Shown here one piece after another: positions 34,533 to 45,700 of a stretch of DNA of 64,000 nucleotides. Numbering within the stretch: the first letter of the stretch is position 1; every line of letters starts with the position of its first letter. The notes under the pieces were generated by a model, which was not told the origin of the DNA, made no database searches, and saw only the letters and a program-made list of their open reading frames with translations. Source of the stretch: Algibacter miyuki (GTDB lineage: Bacteria; Bacteroidota; Bacteroidia; Flavobacteriales; Flavobacteriaceae); the NCBI RefSeq assembly GCF_030409805.1, contig NZ_JAUFQP010000013.1, positions 998,501 through 1,062,500 of the forward strand. Direction: 5' to 3'. The translations under genes were made by a program, and so were the position numbers.

Positions 34533-36638
34533 CTAACTAATATAATTCCATATATTTTTATACTTCGTTAAGGCTTTGTACATGTTTAAAATCACTAGGT
34601 TTTCTGGTTTCGATAAACTTTTATCGTGCTTTAATATGTTTTTGGCATGGTATCTCGCGTGTTGTAAAATGTCATTATCCTTAATGATGTCTGCAATTTT
34701 TAGATTTAACACACCGCTTTGTTGTGTGCCCATAATATCGCCAGGCCCACGAAGACGTAAATCTACCTCGGCAATTTCAAACCCGTCATTGGTTTTAACC
34801 ATGGTTTCTAGGCGTTTCTTGCTGTCTTGGCTCAATTTGTAGCCCGTCATTAAAATACAATAGCTCTGTTCAGCTCCACGTCCCACACGACCGCGTAACT
34901 GGTGTAATTGCGATAAACCAAACCGTTCGGCGCTTTCAATAATCATTACAGATGCGTTAGGCACATTTACACCAACTTCAATTACGGTGGTAGCCACCAT
35001 AATTTGAGTTTCGCCTTTTATAAAACGTTGCATTTCGAATTCTTTATCGGCAGGCTTCATTTTACCATGTACAATAGAAATTTGATATTCCGGCATTGGG
35101 AAATCTCTAGAGAGACTTTCGTATCCGTCCATCAAATCTTTATAATCCATTTTTTCGTTTTCTTTAATCAATGGATAGACCACGTAAACTTGACGTCCTA
35201 ATTTAATTTCATCACGAATAAATCGGAATACATTTAGTCGGTTTTTATCATAACGATGAACCGTTTTTATGGACTTTCTTCCAGGTGGTAATTCGTCAAT
35301 TATCGAGATGTCTAAATCACCATAAACCGACATCGCTAATGTTCGCGGAATAGGGGTAGCCGTCATCACCAAAACATGTGGTGGCGACGTATTTTTGTGC
35401 CACAATTTACTCCGTTGTGCTACGCCAAAACGATGCTGTTCATCAATAATAGCGAGTCCTAAATTTTTAAATTTCACCTTATCTTCAAGTAGCGCATGTG
35501 TGCCAATTAATAGCTGTAATTCGCCACTTTCCAATTTTTCATGAATAATTTTTCGTTTTGAAGTTTTAGTTGAGCCTGTTAGTGTTTCAATGCTGATATT
35601 CAGTTCTTTAGATAATTCTTGTAGTCCGTTGTGATGTTGGGCTGACAAAATTTCAGTCGGCGCCATTAAGCAGGCTTGGAAACCGTTGTCAAGCGCCATT
35701 AATGTTGACATGAAGGCGACTATGGTCTTTCCGGAGCCAACATCGCCCTGTAAAAGTCGATTCATTTGCGCATTACTTCCTAAATCGGATCTAATTTCTT
35801 TTAAAACACGTTTCTGTGCACCCGTTAAATCGAAGGGTAAATGATCTTTAAAAAAGGTATTGAAATAGGTGCCTACTTTATCAAAAGGAAAGCCTTTTAT
35901 TTTTGATTTATGAATTAAATTTTTAATAATTAATTGTAGTTGAATATAAAATAATTCCTCAAATTTTAAGCGAAATTGTGCTTTGGAAAGTAGCTCCTGA
36001 CTCTTTGGGAAATGAATGTTAAAAAGGGCTTCACTTTTACTAATTAATTTTAATTCTGAAAGTAAATCTTCTGATAAAGTTTCAACAAATCTACCGTTGG
36101 TATCAATGAAAATTTGCTGCATTATTTTGCTAATCATCCTGTTTGAAACTCCTTTATTCGAAAGTTTTTCGGTAGAAGGATAAACTGGTTGCATTGCCGA
36201 ACGCATGTTTTTTTCGTGCTCCTCCAGCAGTTCTAGGTCTGGATGCGGCATACTGTATTTTCCACCAAAAGCATTTGTTTTTCCAAATGCAACGTACTCT
36301 TTATGTAGTTTTAGGTTTTCACGAATCCATTTTTGGCCACGAAACCAAACTAATTCCATGGCGCCAGTTTCATCAACAAATGTGGCTACCAAACGTTTGC
36401 CGCGTTTTTGTGCTACTTCGGTAAATTTGGTTATTTTTCCAATAACCTGAATTTCGGCAGTATTGGGTTGTAATCCCTTTATTTTGTAGTATTGTGTGCG
36501 GTCTATATAGCGATTTGGAAACAGGTTTATTAAATCTTGATAGGTATGAATACCGAGTTCTTTCCGCAGTAAATCTGCGCGATTCGGGCCTACGCCTTTT
36601 AAATAATCTATGGGGGTTTGCAGGTAATTACTTTTCAC
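34533..36638 (-). CDS. recG: ATP-dependent DNA helicase RecG
   Basis: The 701-residue protein matches RecG over its whole length. It has an N-terminal helical/OB wedge domain (YLKGVGPNRADLLRKELGI, ATFVDETGAMELVWFRGQ), Walker A in LLQGDVGSGKTIVA, motif II DEQH (AIIDEQHRFGVAQR), TATPIPRTLAMSVYGDLD, and the motif VI region QLRGRVGRGAEQSYC. RecG remodels stalled replication forks and branch-migrates Holliday junctions. It starts at a good ATG near an AT-rich spacer shared with the divergent aminopeptidase gene. Confidence 0.97.
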   Translation of the reverse strand: MKSNYLQTPIDYLKGVGPNRADLLRKELGIHTYQDLINLFPNRYIDRTQYYKIKGLQPNTAEIQVIGKITKFTEVAQKRGKRLVATFVDETGAMELVWFRGQKWIRENLKLHKEYVAFGKTNAFGGKYSMPHPDLELLEEHEKNMRSAMQPVYPSTEKLSNKGVSNRMISKIMQQIFIDTNGRFVETLSEDLLSELKLISKSEALFNIHFPKSQELLSKAQFRLKFEELFYIQLQLIIKNLIHKSKIKGFPFDKVGTYFNTFFKDHLPFDLTGAQKRVLKEIRSDLGSNAQMNRLLQGDVGSGKTIVAFMSTLMALDNGFQACLMAPTEILSAQHHNGLQELSKELNISIETLTGSTKTSKRKIIHEKLESGELQLLIGTHALLEDKVKFKNLGLAIIDEQHRFGVAQRSKLWHKNTSPPHVLVMTATPIPRTLAMSVYGDLDISIIDELPPGRKSIKTVHRYDKNRLNVFRFIRDEIKLGRQVYVVYPLIKENEKMDYKDLMDGYESLSRDFPMPEYQISIVHGKMKPADKEFEMQRFIKGETQIMVATTVIEVGVNVPNASVMIIESAERFGLSQLHQLRGRVGRGAEQSYCILMTGYKLSQDSKKRLETMVKTNDGFEIAEVDLRLRGPGDIMGTQQSGVLNLKIADIIKDNDILQHARYHAKNILKHDKSLSKPENLVILNMYKALTKYKNIWNYIS

Positions 36639-36745
36639 TGAACTAAACTAGAAATAATTATTAAACTACAATAATTTTGATGCGAGTTTTTAACTTTCTA
36701 GGCTGAAAACAGTTATATTGGTGCTGTTTTTGAAGGGATTTATTT

Positions 36746-38743
36746 ATGAGATTGTATTTTGTTTTGTTTTTTGCCGTTTTTAATTATGCCGTTGCGCAAC
36801 AGGCGGAATACGTGAATTTCATAAAGGCTCAGGCTAATATTTCTTTTGGGGACTTAAGTAAAAAAGAAGTTGAAGGAGAAATAACTTATCAGTTTGAAAT
36901 TCTAAAAAACACCGATTCGGTTTATATTGATGCTAAAAATTTCGATGCTATTTCTTATGTTTTAGATGAAACATTTTCAGGTTACGATTATAATGGTAAA
37001 CATTTGATTATAAGGCGTAATTTTAAAGAAAACACGAAGCATAACGTTGTTGTTTCATTTAAAACGCGACCTAAAAAAGCGATGTATTTTATAGATTGGG
37101 AATACCCTGATGGTAATAAGCAGGTTTGGACGCAAGGCCAAGGTAAATACACTAGCAATTGGTTGCCGAGTTTCGATGATATGAATGAAAAAGTAGAATT
37201 CGATTTAAATATTTCGTTCTCTAAGAATTACGAGGTTATTGCCAACGGAAACCTTGTAAATAAAGTAACAACAGGTGATTTGAGTACTTGGCATTTCGAT
37301 ATGAAACACCCCATGTCGAGCTATTTATTGGCAATAGCTATAGGTAAATACAGTAAAAACACTACGGTTTCTAAAAGTGGTATTCCTTTAGAAATGTATT
37401 ATTACCCTGAAGATTCCTTGAAATTTGAACCTACATACCGCTATACAAAGCGCATGTTCGATTTTTTAGAAGATGAAATTGGCGTAAATTTTCCGTGGCA
37501 GAATTATAAGCAAATTCCGGTAAAAGATTTTCTTTATGCCGGTATGGAAAACACTAGTGCTACGCTGTTTTCTGATGCTTTTGTAGTAGATTCTATAGCT
37601 TTTGTAGATAAAAATTATGTGAACGTCAATGCTCACGAATTGGCACATCAATGGTTTGGCGATTTAGTTACTGAAACTTCCGGGACGCACCATTGGTTAC
37701 AGGAGGGTTTCGCGACTTATTACGCGCTTTTGGCAGAACGTGAGGTATTTGGACACGATTATTATTTCGGGCGTTTATACGAGTACGCCCAAGAGTTATT
37801 AGCGCAAGATACGGCTGGCGAAAGCACCTCGCTTTTAAACCCAAAATCGAGTAGTGTTACATTTTACAAAAAAGGAGCTTGGGTGCTGCATATGTTGCGC
37901 GAGCGTGTTGGTGATAAGGCTTTTAAATTAGGTGTGAAAAATTACTTATTGAAATATCAATTCAAAAATGTTGAAACTGAAAACTTTATAGATGAAGTAG
38001 AGCAGACTAGTGGCATCGATTTAAGTCTGTTTATAGAAAACTATTTGATTGATACAGCCTTTTTTAAGGATGAATTAATCAAAGAATCTGAAGCTGTTTT
38101 GAAAAATTTAAGGTTGAAAAATGAAACGTTTTTGACAGAGCCGCCTTCTGAGCTTGAGGTCAATTTTTTGAAATGGGATTCAGTTTACGGCGGTATGAGT
38201 GATTTTGCGCGTATCGATTTTTTTCAAACTCTAATGAAGGATTCTGTAATTGATAAAACACGTTTGTTTCGAGGAATTCTGAATTCAGAAGATATTAAAA
38301 TACGTCAGTTAGTGGCGCAAAATTCACCTAAAATTCCTTTAGAGTTAGAGTCTGAATATGAAACCTTGTTGACAGATGGATCTTACGTGACTATAGAAAC
38401 AGCCTTATATAATCTGTGGGTTAATTTTCCGCGCAAGCGAAACGTTTATTTGAATTCAACTAAAAATATTGAGGGGTTTAAGGATAAAAATGTTCGACAA
38501 TTGTGGTTAACTTTAGCTTTAGTAACCGATGGTTTTGAACCAGAAAATAAAGCTAAATATTTTGAAGAATTAACCCGGTATACCAGCCCTAATTATGGTT
38601 TTGAAATACGTCAAAATGCGTTTCAATATTTACATCAAATACAGGCTTGTAACGCGCTTTGCAATAAAAACTTAGAGAATGCGACGAAGCATCATAATTG
38701 GCGGTTTTCTAAGTTTGCTAAAACGCTTCTTAAATCGGAATAA
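36746..38743 (+). CDS. M1-family zinc aminopeptidase, secreted
   Basis: The 665-residue protein has a signal peptide (about 1-18, ending AVAQ) and the gluzincin motif H297-E-L-A-H301 with the third zinc ligand E320 (WLQEGFATYYA), at the canonical spacing. The substrate-anchoring motif is GMENTSATLF, a normal variant of GAMEN. It should remove N-terminal residues from peptides in the periplasm or outside. It is shorter than classical PepN, as is usual for secreted Bacteroidota M1 enzymes. It ends 2 bp before the convergent PorP/SprF-like gene. Confidence 0.93.
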   Translation: MRLYFVLFFAVFNYAVAQQAEYVNFIKAQANISFGDLSKKEVEGEITYQFEILKNTDSVYIDAKNFDAISYVLDETFSGYDYNGKHLIIRRNFKENTKHNVVVSFKTRPKKAMYFIDWEYPDGNKQVWTQGQGKYTSNWLPSFDDMNEKVEFDLNISFSKNYEVIANGNLVNKVTTGDLSTWHFDMKHPMSSYLLAIAIGKYSKNTTVSKSGIPLEMYYYPEDSLKFEPTYRYTKRMFDFLEDEIGVNFPWQNYKQIPVKDFLYAGMENTSATLFSDAFVVDSIAFVDKNYVNVNAHELAHQWFGDLVTETSGTHHWLQEGFATYYALLAEREVFGHDYYFGRLYEYAQELLAQDTAGESTSLLNPKSSSVTFYKKGAWVLHMLRERVGDKAFKLGVKNYLLKYQFKNVETENFIDEVEQTSGIDLSLFIENYLIDTAFFKDELIKESEAVLKNLRLKNETFLTEPPSELEVNFLKWDSVYGGMSDFARIDFFQTLMKDSVIDKTRLFRGILNSEDIKIRQLVAQNSPKIPLELESEYETLLTDGSYVTIETALYNLWVNFPRKRNVYLNSTKNIEGFKDKNVRQLWLTLALVTDGFEPENKAKYFEELTRYTSPNYGFEIRQNAFQYLHQIQACNALCNKNLENATKHHNWRFSKFAKTLLKSE

Positions 38744-38744
38744 T

Positions 38745-39740
38745 TTACTTTCTACGTTCTAAATTTGCTGGGTTTCTACAGGTTAAGCAACCTGTTAAAT
38801 AGGTCACTGAGAATTCAAATACTCCATCTGTTCTACCAATATTTGTGGTATTGATATCATAAGAAAATCCAAATCTTAAATTCTCCATTTCTAAACCAAT
38901 AAAAGCATTTACTGAGGTTAATAAATGGCTATTCGCATCGTTTTTCGCTGGATTGGTAACTGCTGTTGCGCCTAATAATAGTTTTTGTAATTGGATGTTT
39001 GTGCCAATGTCTAAACGATTGTAAGCGCCTTGTTGCATGTAATTCATGGACAGAAGCATATCATTACGATCAAAATACGGAAATTTGTAATTGGCATGTA
39101 TGGAATAAAAAATATCTAAGGGTGCATTACCATTTTCAACAAAAGAAATATTAGGTTTATTAAGGTGTTTTATGGAAGCGCCGAGCCATAAATCGGTGTC
39201 GTTTCGTAGGTTTCTTTTATCGAAAACAAAACCTGCTGTAAAATCCATAAACATAATTTTATCGTTGGCATTTGGTGCTAATGGGTCGGCACTATTCGGG
39301 TTAATAATACCAGAATTAATATTGATTTGATCGGATAAAAGAATGTTGTTAAAATTAAAGGATTTCTGACCAAAACCAGCTTCAATTGCAGGTCTAAAAT
39401 ACCAATCGTTTGAGAGTTCTACATGATATGCAAAATTTAAATTAGCCTGTAAATGGTTGTAATTGGTATTGTTTTCATGCTGATTCATGATGCTAAACCC
39501 AATACCGCCAAGGTTTTCAATCCATGTGTTGTAAAATGCATACTCTGTGTTGACGCGCAAATCTAAGCTAGGCCATTGTGTACGATGAATTACTCCGAAA
39601 TATGCGGCATCTTCAAACCCTGAAAACCCAGGGTTTAATGTTTCAGGTACTAGAAAGTACTGTGAAAAAATGGGGTCTTGTGCGTTGGCTTTAAAATAAA
39701 AGCAACTTAAGATTAATAGTATTGAGAGTTTTAATTTCAT
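38745..39740 (-). CDS. PorP/SprF-family type IX secretion membrane protein
   Basis: The 331-residue outer-membrane beta-barrel protein has a signal peptide (ending ANAQ) and the family motifs DPIFSQYFLVPETLNPGFSG, WPSLDLRVNTEYAFY, GGIGFSIMNQHEN, and a C-terminal NTTNIGRTDGVFEFSVTYL. SprF-like proteins are needed for secretion of a partner with a type B T9SS domain. The partner here is the giant protein encoded 13 bp upstream, so the two form an operon. The extra C-terminal CLTCRNP motif is of unknown role. Confidence 0.93.
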   Translation of the reverse strand: MKLKLSILLILSCFYFKANAQDPIFSQYFLVPETLNPGFSGFEDAAYFGVIHRTQWPSLDLRVNTEYAFYNTWIENLGGIGFSIMNQHENNTNYNHLQANLNFAYHVELSNDWYFRPAIEAGFGQKSFNFNNILLSDQININSGIINPNSADPLAPNANDKIMFMDFTAGFVFDKRNLRNDTDLWLGASIKHLNKPNISFVENGNAPLDIFYSIHANYKFPYFDRNDMLLSMNYMQQGAYNRLDIGTNIQLQKLLLGATAVTNPAKNDANSHLLTSVNAFIGLEMENLRFGFSYDINTTNIGRTDGVFEFSVTYLTGCLTCRNPANLERRK

Positions 39741-39753
39741 CTTACGTATTGCT

Positions 39754-42700
39754 TTATTTTATAGATACAAATTTACCTTTCTCAGTAATGATTTTACCGT
39801 AAGAGGTTTTTGCTTTTAGTGTAAAATAGTAATTGCCGTTTTCGGCTTCGGTATCTTTAATTTTTCCGTTCCAGCCTGTTAAATTATCACCTGTTTCACT
39901 ATAAATTAAGCTGCCCCAAGTGTCATAAATATGAAACTCGAAATCGTTTAAAGCTTTAGTTTCTGGGTGGAAATAGGCATTCATAGTATCTCCGTTTGGG
40001 GTAAAGGCGTTCGGCATAATTAAATCGTAACCTTTGGTAACATCAATATTTATTGTTTTCGTGTAAACGCAACCAAAAGGATACGTTACGGTTTGTGTAA
40101 CGGTATAGTTGGCTTCATTTAAATAGGTGTGTTCGGGGTTTTCTTCGGAAGAAAAGGTACCATCTCCAAAATCCCAACTTACAGCAATAAAATCACCTGT
40201 TGCTGTGTTTGTAAATTGTATAGGATCGTGTATGGAATAAAATCCGAAATTGCTTAATGTATTTGATGTTACGTTGAAATCCGCATCGCCTAATACAGGA
40301 ATCTCAACTTGGTAAGATAGGTTGGTGGTACAGCCGATATTATCGGTAACTTCAATAATAACAAGTCCGTTAAAATCGGTGTTCATTAGTTGTCCGCTGC
40401 TACCACTAACGGTTCCGCTAGACCAAGTGTAACTGTATGGTGGCACACCTCCAGAGGCTTGCGCTTCAAAAGTTTGCTGCACAGTTTTGGCGTCGCAATC
40501 AAATATCGTGTTTGTGTTGACGTCTATTTCAAGAGGTTCAAAACGATTAATAGTCCAATTTCCTGAGATATCACAACCATTAGCATCGGTAACTAAAACC
40601 GAGTAATCACCAGGTGGAATATTGTTTAAATCTTCCGTAGTAGCACCATTAGACCATAAATAAGTTAAGGGTAAAGTGCCTCCGGTGACAATCAAGTTTA
40701 TTTGTCCGCTATTAGCATTTGCACAGTCGAGTGCGTCTGTTGTATTCCCCGAAAGGGTTAATGCATCAGGTTCTGTAATGGTGAATGTTTCTGTTATTTC
40801 ACATGGTGTACCATCAGTAATTGTAACAGTATATGTGCCAGGGCCTATGTTATTACGTTCTACGCCTGCGGAAGGATCGTCGTTCCAAACCAGATTTACG
40901 GGAGTTATACCACCGACTAGATTTAAAACAATACGACCGTCGTTAGCTCCAAAACAAGACACGTTTGTTATGGTTGGTGTAATTTCGAAAACAGGTACTT
41001 CTTCAATAATAACGGTAGCTTCTTTTTCACAATTAGTGGCGTCGGTAACCGTAATAATGTAAGTGCCGGGAGATAAATTGCTTTGTGAGTTTCCAGAGCC
41101 TAAATTGCTCCAAGCTATGGTATATGGTGCGTTTCCGCCGGTGATGTTGTTAATGGTTATCGAGGCATCATTATCGCCATAACATTTAATTTCTGTTGCG
41201 GTATAATCTATGATAATCTCGGTGCTTTCAGTTAAAATAACGTTGAGTGTATCAGTACAATTGGATTTATCGGTAACAGTGACTTGGTAAGTTCCAGCTA
41301 TTAATCCTGTTACGTTTTGTTGATTGCTTGTGAAGCCGTTGGGGCCTTGCCAAGTATAAGTATAGTCAAAAACACTTGGAGATACCTCAATTGGGCGACC
41401 ACCTGTAGTGTTTATGTTTATTGAGCCAGTAGAAAAACCGAAACAATCAATGTTAGTTTGATTTACTAAAGTAACGTCTAATACAGTTGGTTCTATAATT
41501 TCAAAATCTTGAGTAATAGGTGAGCAACTACGGGCATCGGTTACGGTAACTTCGTAATCTCCTGGAGCTAAATTGTTTAAATCTTCAGTATTGGCAAAAG
41601 GGCTGCCGTTTCTCGTCCATGCATAGGTGTAAGGTGCCGTTCCTCCTGAAATTTCAATACCAATACTACCATCGTTAGCACCAAAACAAGAGATGGTTTC
41701 AGGATTAAAATTGATATTACTGAAAATTAATTCATCCGGTTCTTTGATGTTTAATGTTTCTGTAAACGGGCAACCGCCATCATCTAAAATATTTACGGTG
41801 TAGTCACCAGGTTCTAGATTTGAAATATCTTCGGAAGTACTACTGAAGCCATTTGGTCCCGACCATGATATTTGGTAAGGATTTCCTGTTGAAAACGGAA
41901 CGCCTCCAGAGATAGAAATATCTAAAGCACCGGAATTAGCACCGAAACAATTGCTATTAGTTATAGTTGAGCTTATGCTAATTGAAGGGTTTACCGTGAT
42001 CGTTACAGTGAAATTGTTGCCAACACAAATTCCTGAGGTTGGTGTTACGGTATAAGTAACAGTTGAAGGGGTTGTGGTATTATTGGTTAAAATTTGATTA
42101 ATGCTACTTTGCGGGCTGTTTTCCGCGGAAGCGCCAGAAATTGTACCAGTTGGGGTTATAATAGGAGCTGTCCAGGTATATGTGGTGCCCGTTGGAACTA
42201 TATTTCCTGCGGAGTTGCTAGGCGTAACGCTGAATGAAGTGCCACTACAAATAATATCCGAAGTATTATTGATGCTTGGCGTTTGATTGATGATTATTTC
42301 AGCAACATCCGAAGTAATTAACGTACAGCCTCCCGAACTAAATGTGATTACAACATAGTAATAGTTGCTAGTCGCTGTTCCGGATGGAGGGTTAAAACTA
42401 GATCCTATTTCACCTGAAATAGGGGAGCCTGTATTAGTGTCGTTTGTACTGTTAGAGTACCATTGATATGCAGGTGTGCCAACGCCATCGGTATAAGACA
42501 CTGATAAGGGGTTTATCACATCGCCCAAGCAGTAGGTTGCAGAAACAGGTTGTGCGGTAATGGCTGGAGCAGCGTTAACTACAACTTCTGCCGTGTTGCT
42601 TGTTGTATTGCAATTGAAACTGGTTTGTGAAATTTCAGCATAATAATACAAGGTCCCAATAGTTGATGTTGGAGGTGTAAATATATTGCTTGTTGCGCTT

Positions 42701-45700
42701 GTGATTAACGTTCCGCCAGAATTACTATTCACGGAATTACTATACCATTGATAGGTGTAGCTTGAACCAATACCATCAGAAACTGAAACTTCTAAATTTT
42801 GAGGGGCAATGCCTTGGCAAAGGGTTTGTGTTGGAGTGGGTTGAGTGTTAACTACAGGGGTATTGGAAACAATAACTTCGGAAACATCACTCGTAATTGG
42901 ACTGCAGCCGCTCCCGTTTAAGGAAATCATAATATAATAATAGTAGTTTCCTGCTAAAGTAAAAGCTGGTGGTGTATAATTGATATTGTTGGCTCCTGAA
43001 ATTGCAATGCCACCGGTGTTTGAGTTTGTACTATTGCTGTACCATTGATACGACACAGTGCCAGTGCCACCAGAATGTGTTACGCTTAGCGCGGAAGGAA
43101 TGGTGCCGCCAATACAAATGTTTTGTGAATTTAAAGGTTGACTGTCTATTTGTACACCTTCAACAATTTCTACGCGTGCAGTCTGTGAAGTAATTTCATC
43201 GCATCCAGCACCCGATGTAAACGATGCAATAACATAATAGTAAGTTATTCCGGTAGGTGTGTTTGACGGTGTAAAACTGTTTGATGTTTCCAAAGGAATA
43301 AGAGTTCCAGTAGTATTATCATCTGTTGTATTGGAGTACCATTGATATGCAGGTGTTCCTGGACCATTTACTGAAACTGTTAAATCTGTAACCGCCCCAT
43401 TTAAACAAATGGTTTCGGGTTGTGGTTGAGTTGTAAATTCTGGCGCGGGTTCTACGGTAATAATCAAATTAACGGGTGTTCCATCACAGCCACCAATAGA
43501 AGGGGTGATTGTAAAAGTAACGGCTTCGGAAGTAGTGTTGCTGTTGGTTAATGTTTGTAATGGAATAACATCCGATGTTCCAGACGCTGTATAGCCGGAA
43601 ACAGCTGTAGGCGCTGTAGCGATCCAAGTATATGTGGTATTTGCAATGTCAGAAGTTAGTGTAACTGCATTGGTGTCTGTTCCGGAACAAATGGTTTGCG
43701 TTAAATTGGTATTGGTGATATTCGGAATTGGATTTATCGAAAACGTTTCTTTATCTGTGGTTGTTCCACAACTTGAAGTCACGCTAAATGTAATTTCGTA
43801 GTCGCCAGATGTTGCGTAAGTGATGGTTCCGGGATCTAAAGTGTTTGCTGTAGCAGGCGATCCTCCAGGAAAATTCCAAGCATAAGTTAATACTTCCGAA
43901 GCAGGTGCACAGCTGTCAACTGTGGCTATAGGTGTTATAGATGCCGAACCGCAAACATCGGCAATGGAGTTAATTGTTGCTTTTGGAGGTTGTTTGACTT
44001 CTATGGTTTGTGTGGTATCACTACTTCCGCATGAATTAGTAACGGTTAGTTTTAAATTGTAAGTTCCGGAGGTTTCAAAGTTAAAAGTAGGTGCTGCAGA
44101 GTTTTCATCAGTTCCGCCAGTGAATGTCCATTGTTCTGCTCCAGTGGCGCAAAGTCCAGAAGTATAGGTTACTTCCCAAAGGTATTCTTCTCCTCCACAA
44201 CTTTCTGATAAGTCGGTGGTGTTTGTAGTTTGCACGGCGAGTGGTGCGCAACCTTCGGTATTGTTTAGGTTGAAATTGGCAATGAGTTGAGGTTCTATAC
44301 AAATGTCTTGTTGGAAATCAGTTTTGGCACAGATTCCATTGTCTGCTGTTAATGTTACAGAGTAATTTCCTGAATTTAGATAAGTATGATTGACAGAGTT
44401 ATAATTGTTAGTTACAATTTCTGGAGAGCCATCACCAAAATTCCATGTGAATTCTATAAAGTCAGAACAATCATAAGAAGAAGCGGTGTCAGAGGTATTT
44501 GTGAAAAGCACTGGGGTATTGAGGCATGCAATATCATCCGCTTCAAATTTGGCATCTGTGTTTTTTAGTATTCTTATACCTCCCGAGTTACCAGGAGTTG
44601 TTGCGCAAGAGTTTTGGATAAAAATGGTAGCTTCAAAATCACTAGGGCAATTTGATGAAGAGTAGGTGTGAGGTATTGGGAATGGAGTAGAATTTTTTGG
44701 GTCGGTAGCATTATAATAACTTGTGCTTATCATGTCTTCTTGTAAAAAAACAGATGTTGTACCATCTCCATAGTTGATTTCATAGGTGGTGTCAATGGAA
44801 TTAGCTCCCCAGTTAGACGAAATCGTGAACCCTATTTCGGCTGGGGCACATAGGTTTTGAGTACTTCCTGGACTAACAATATTACCTTGAGGGTTTGATG
44901 CGTTTTTTACAATATAGGTTTTTGTGTTTTCGCAGCCATTACTACCTGTGCCTGTAATTTGCATTTTAAAAGTATTGGCGTAAGTATAAGTATGTGTTAA
45001 TGTTGGAGTGTTAAAAGGTTCAGAAGTGCCATCTCCCCAGTCTACAGTGTATCCTGTTACGCAGGTTGGTCCAGTTATGTTTTCTACTGTTATTGTGAAA
45101 TTTTCATCAGAAGAAGTATTTGAGCAATTGTTGAAGAATTGGGCGGGATTAGAAAAGTTGAAATCTTTAAATTCAATGTCAGGTTTGTCTATTACTGAAA
45201 TATTTTTTGTTACGGTATTAGTACAGCCATTATCATCTGTCACTGTTAGGGCGACACTGAAAGTGCTAGTTGCACAGCCTAAAGCGGTGAATTTATGTAT
45301 AGGATTTTCGCTTGTTGAAGTTGTACCATCTCCGAAATTCCAACTGTATGTAAAAGGTCCGTTTCCAGTAGCGTTAGAGGTAAAGGCAATTGAAGTCCCA
45401 GAGCAGGTGTTATTATTGTTGAAGCTGAAATCAATCGTTGGTTCGCTAATAACCACGGTAACGGTTTTGTTAATGGTTGTGATTTCGTTGGCAGCATCAC
45501 GAACAGAAATAAGTTTGTAAACAAAACTACCAGTAGTAGAGGTGTTTCTATTGATAGTGGACGTGTTTCCCGTTGAGGTTATGTCTATGTTCGCTCCTCC
45601 ATTTATATTATAGGTAAAAACATATGGAGCAGCGCCGTTACTTCCTGTAAAAGTGATTTCAGGTTCTGGAGATGCATTTTTACAAACCGTTGCATTCCCC

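Noticed and set aside
40676-41062. 128-codon plus-strand frame opposite the SprB repeats
   Set aside because: Antisense shadow of repetitive coding sequence, with no domain and no start context.
45008-45520. 170-codon plus-strand frame opposite the giant adhesin
   Set aside because: It is the mirror of Thr/Ser-rich repeat coding sequence; the minus-strand frame has clear PKD domains.
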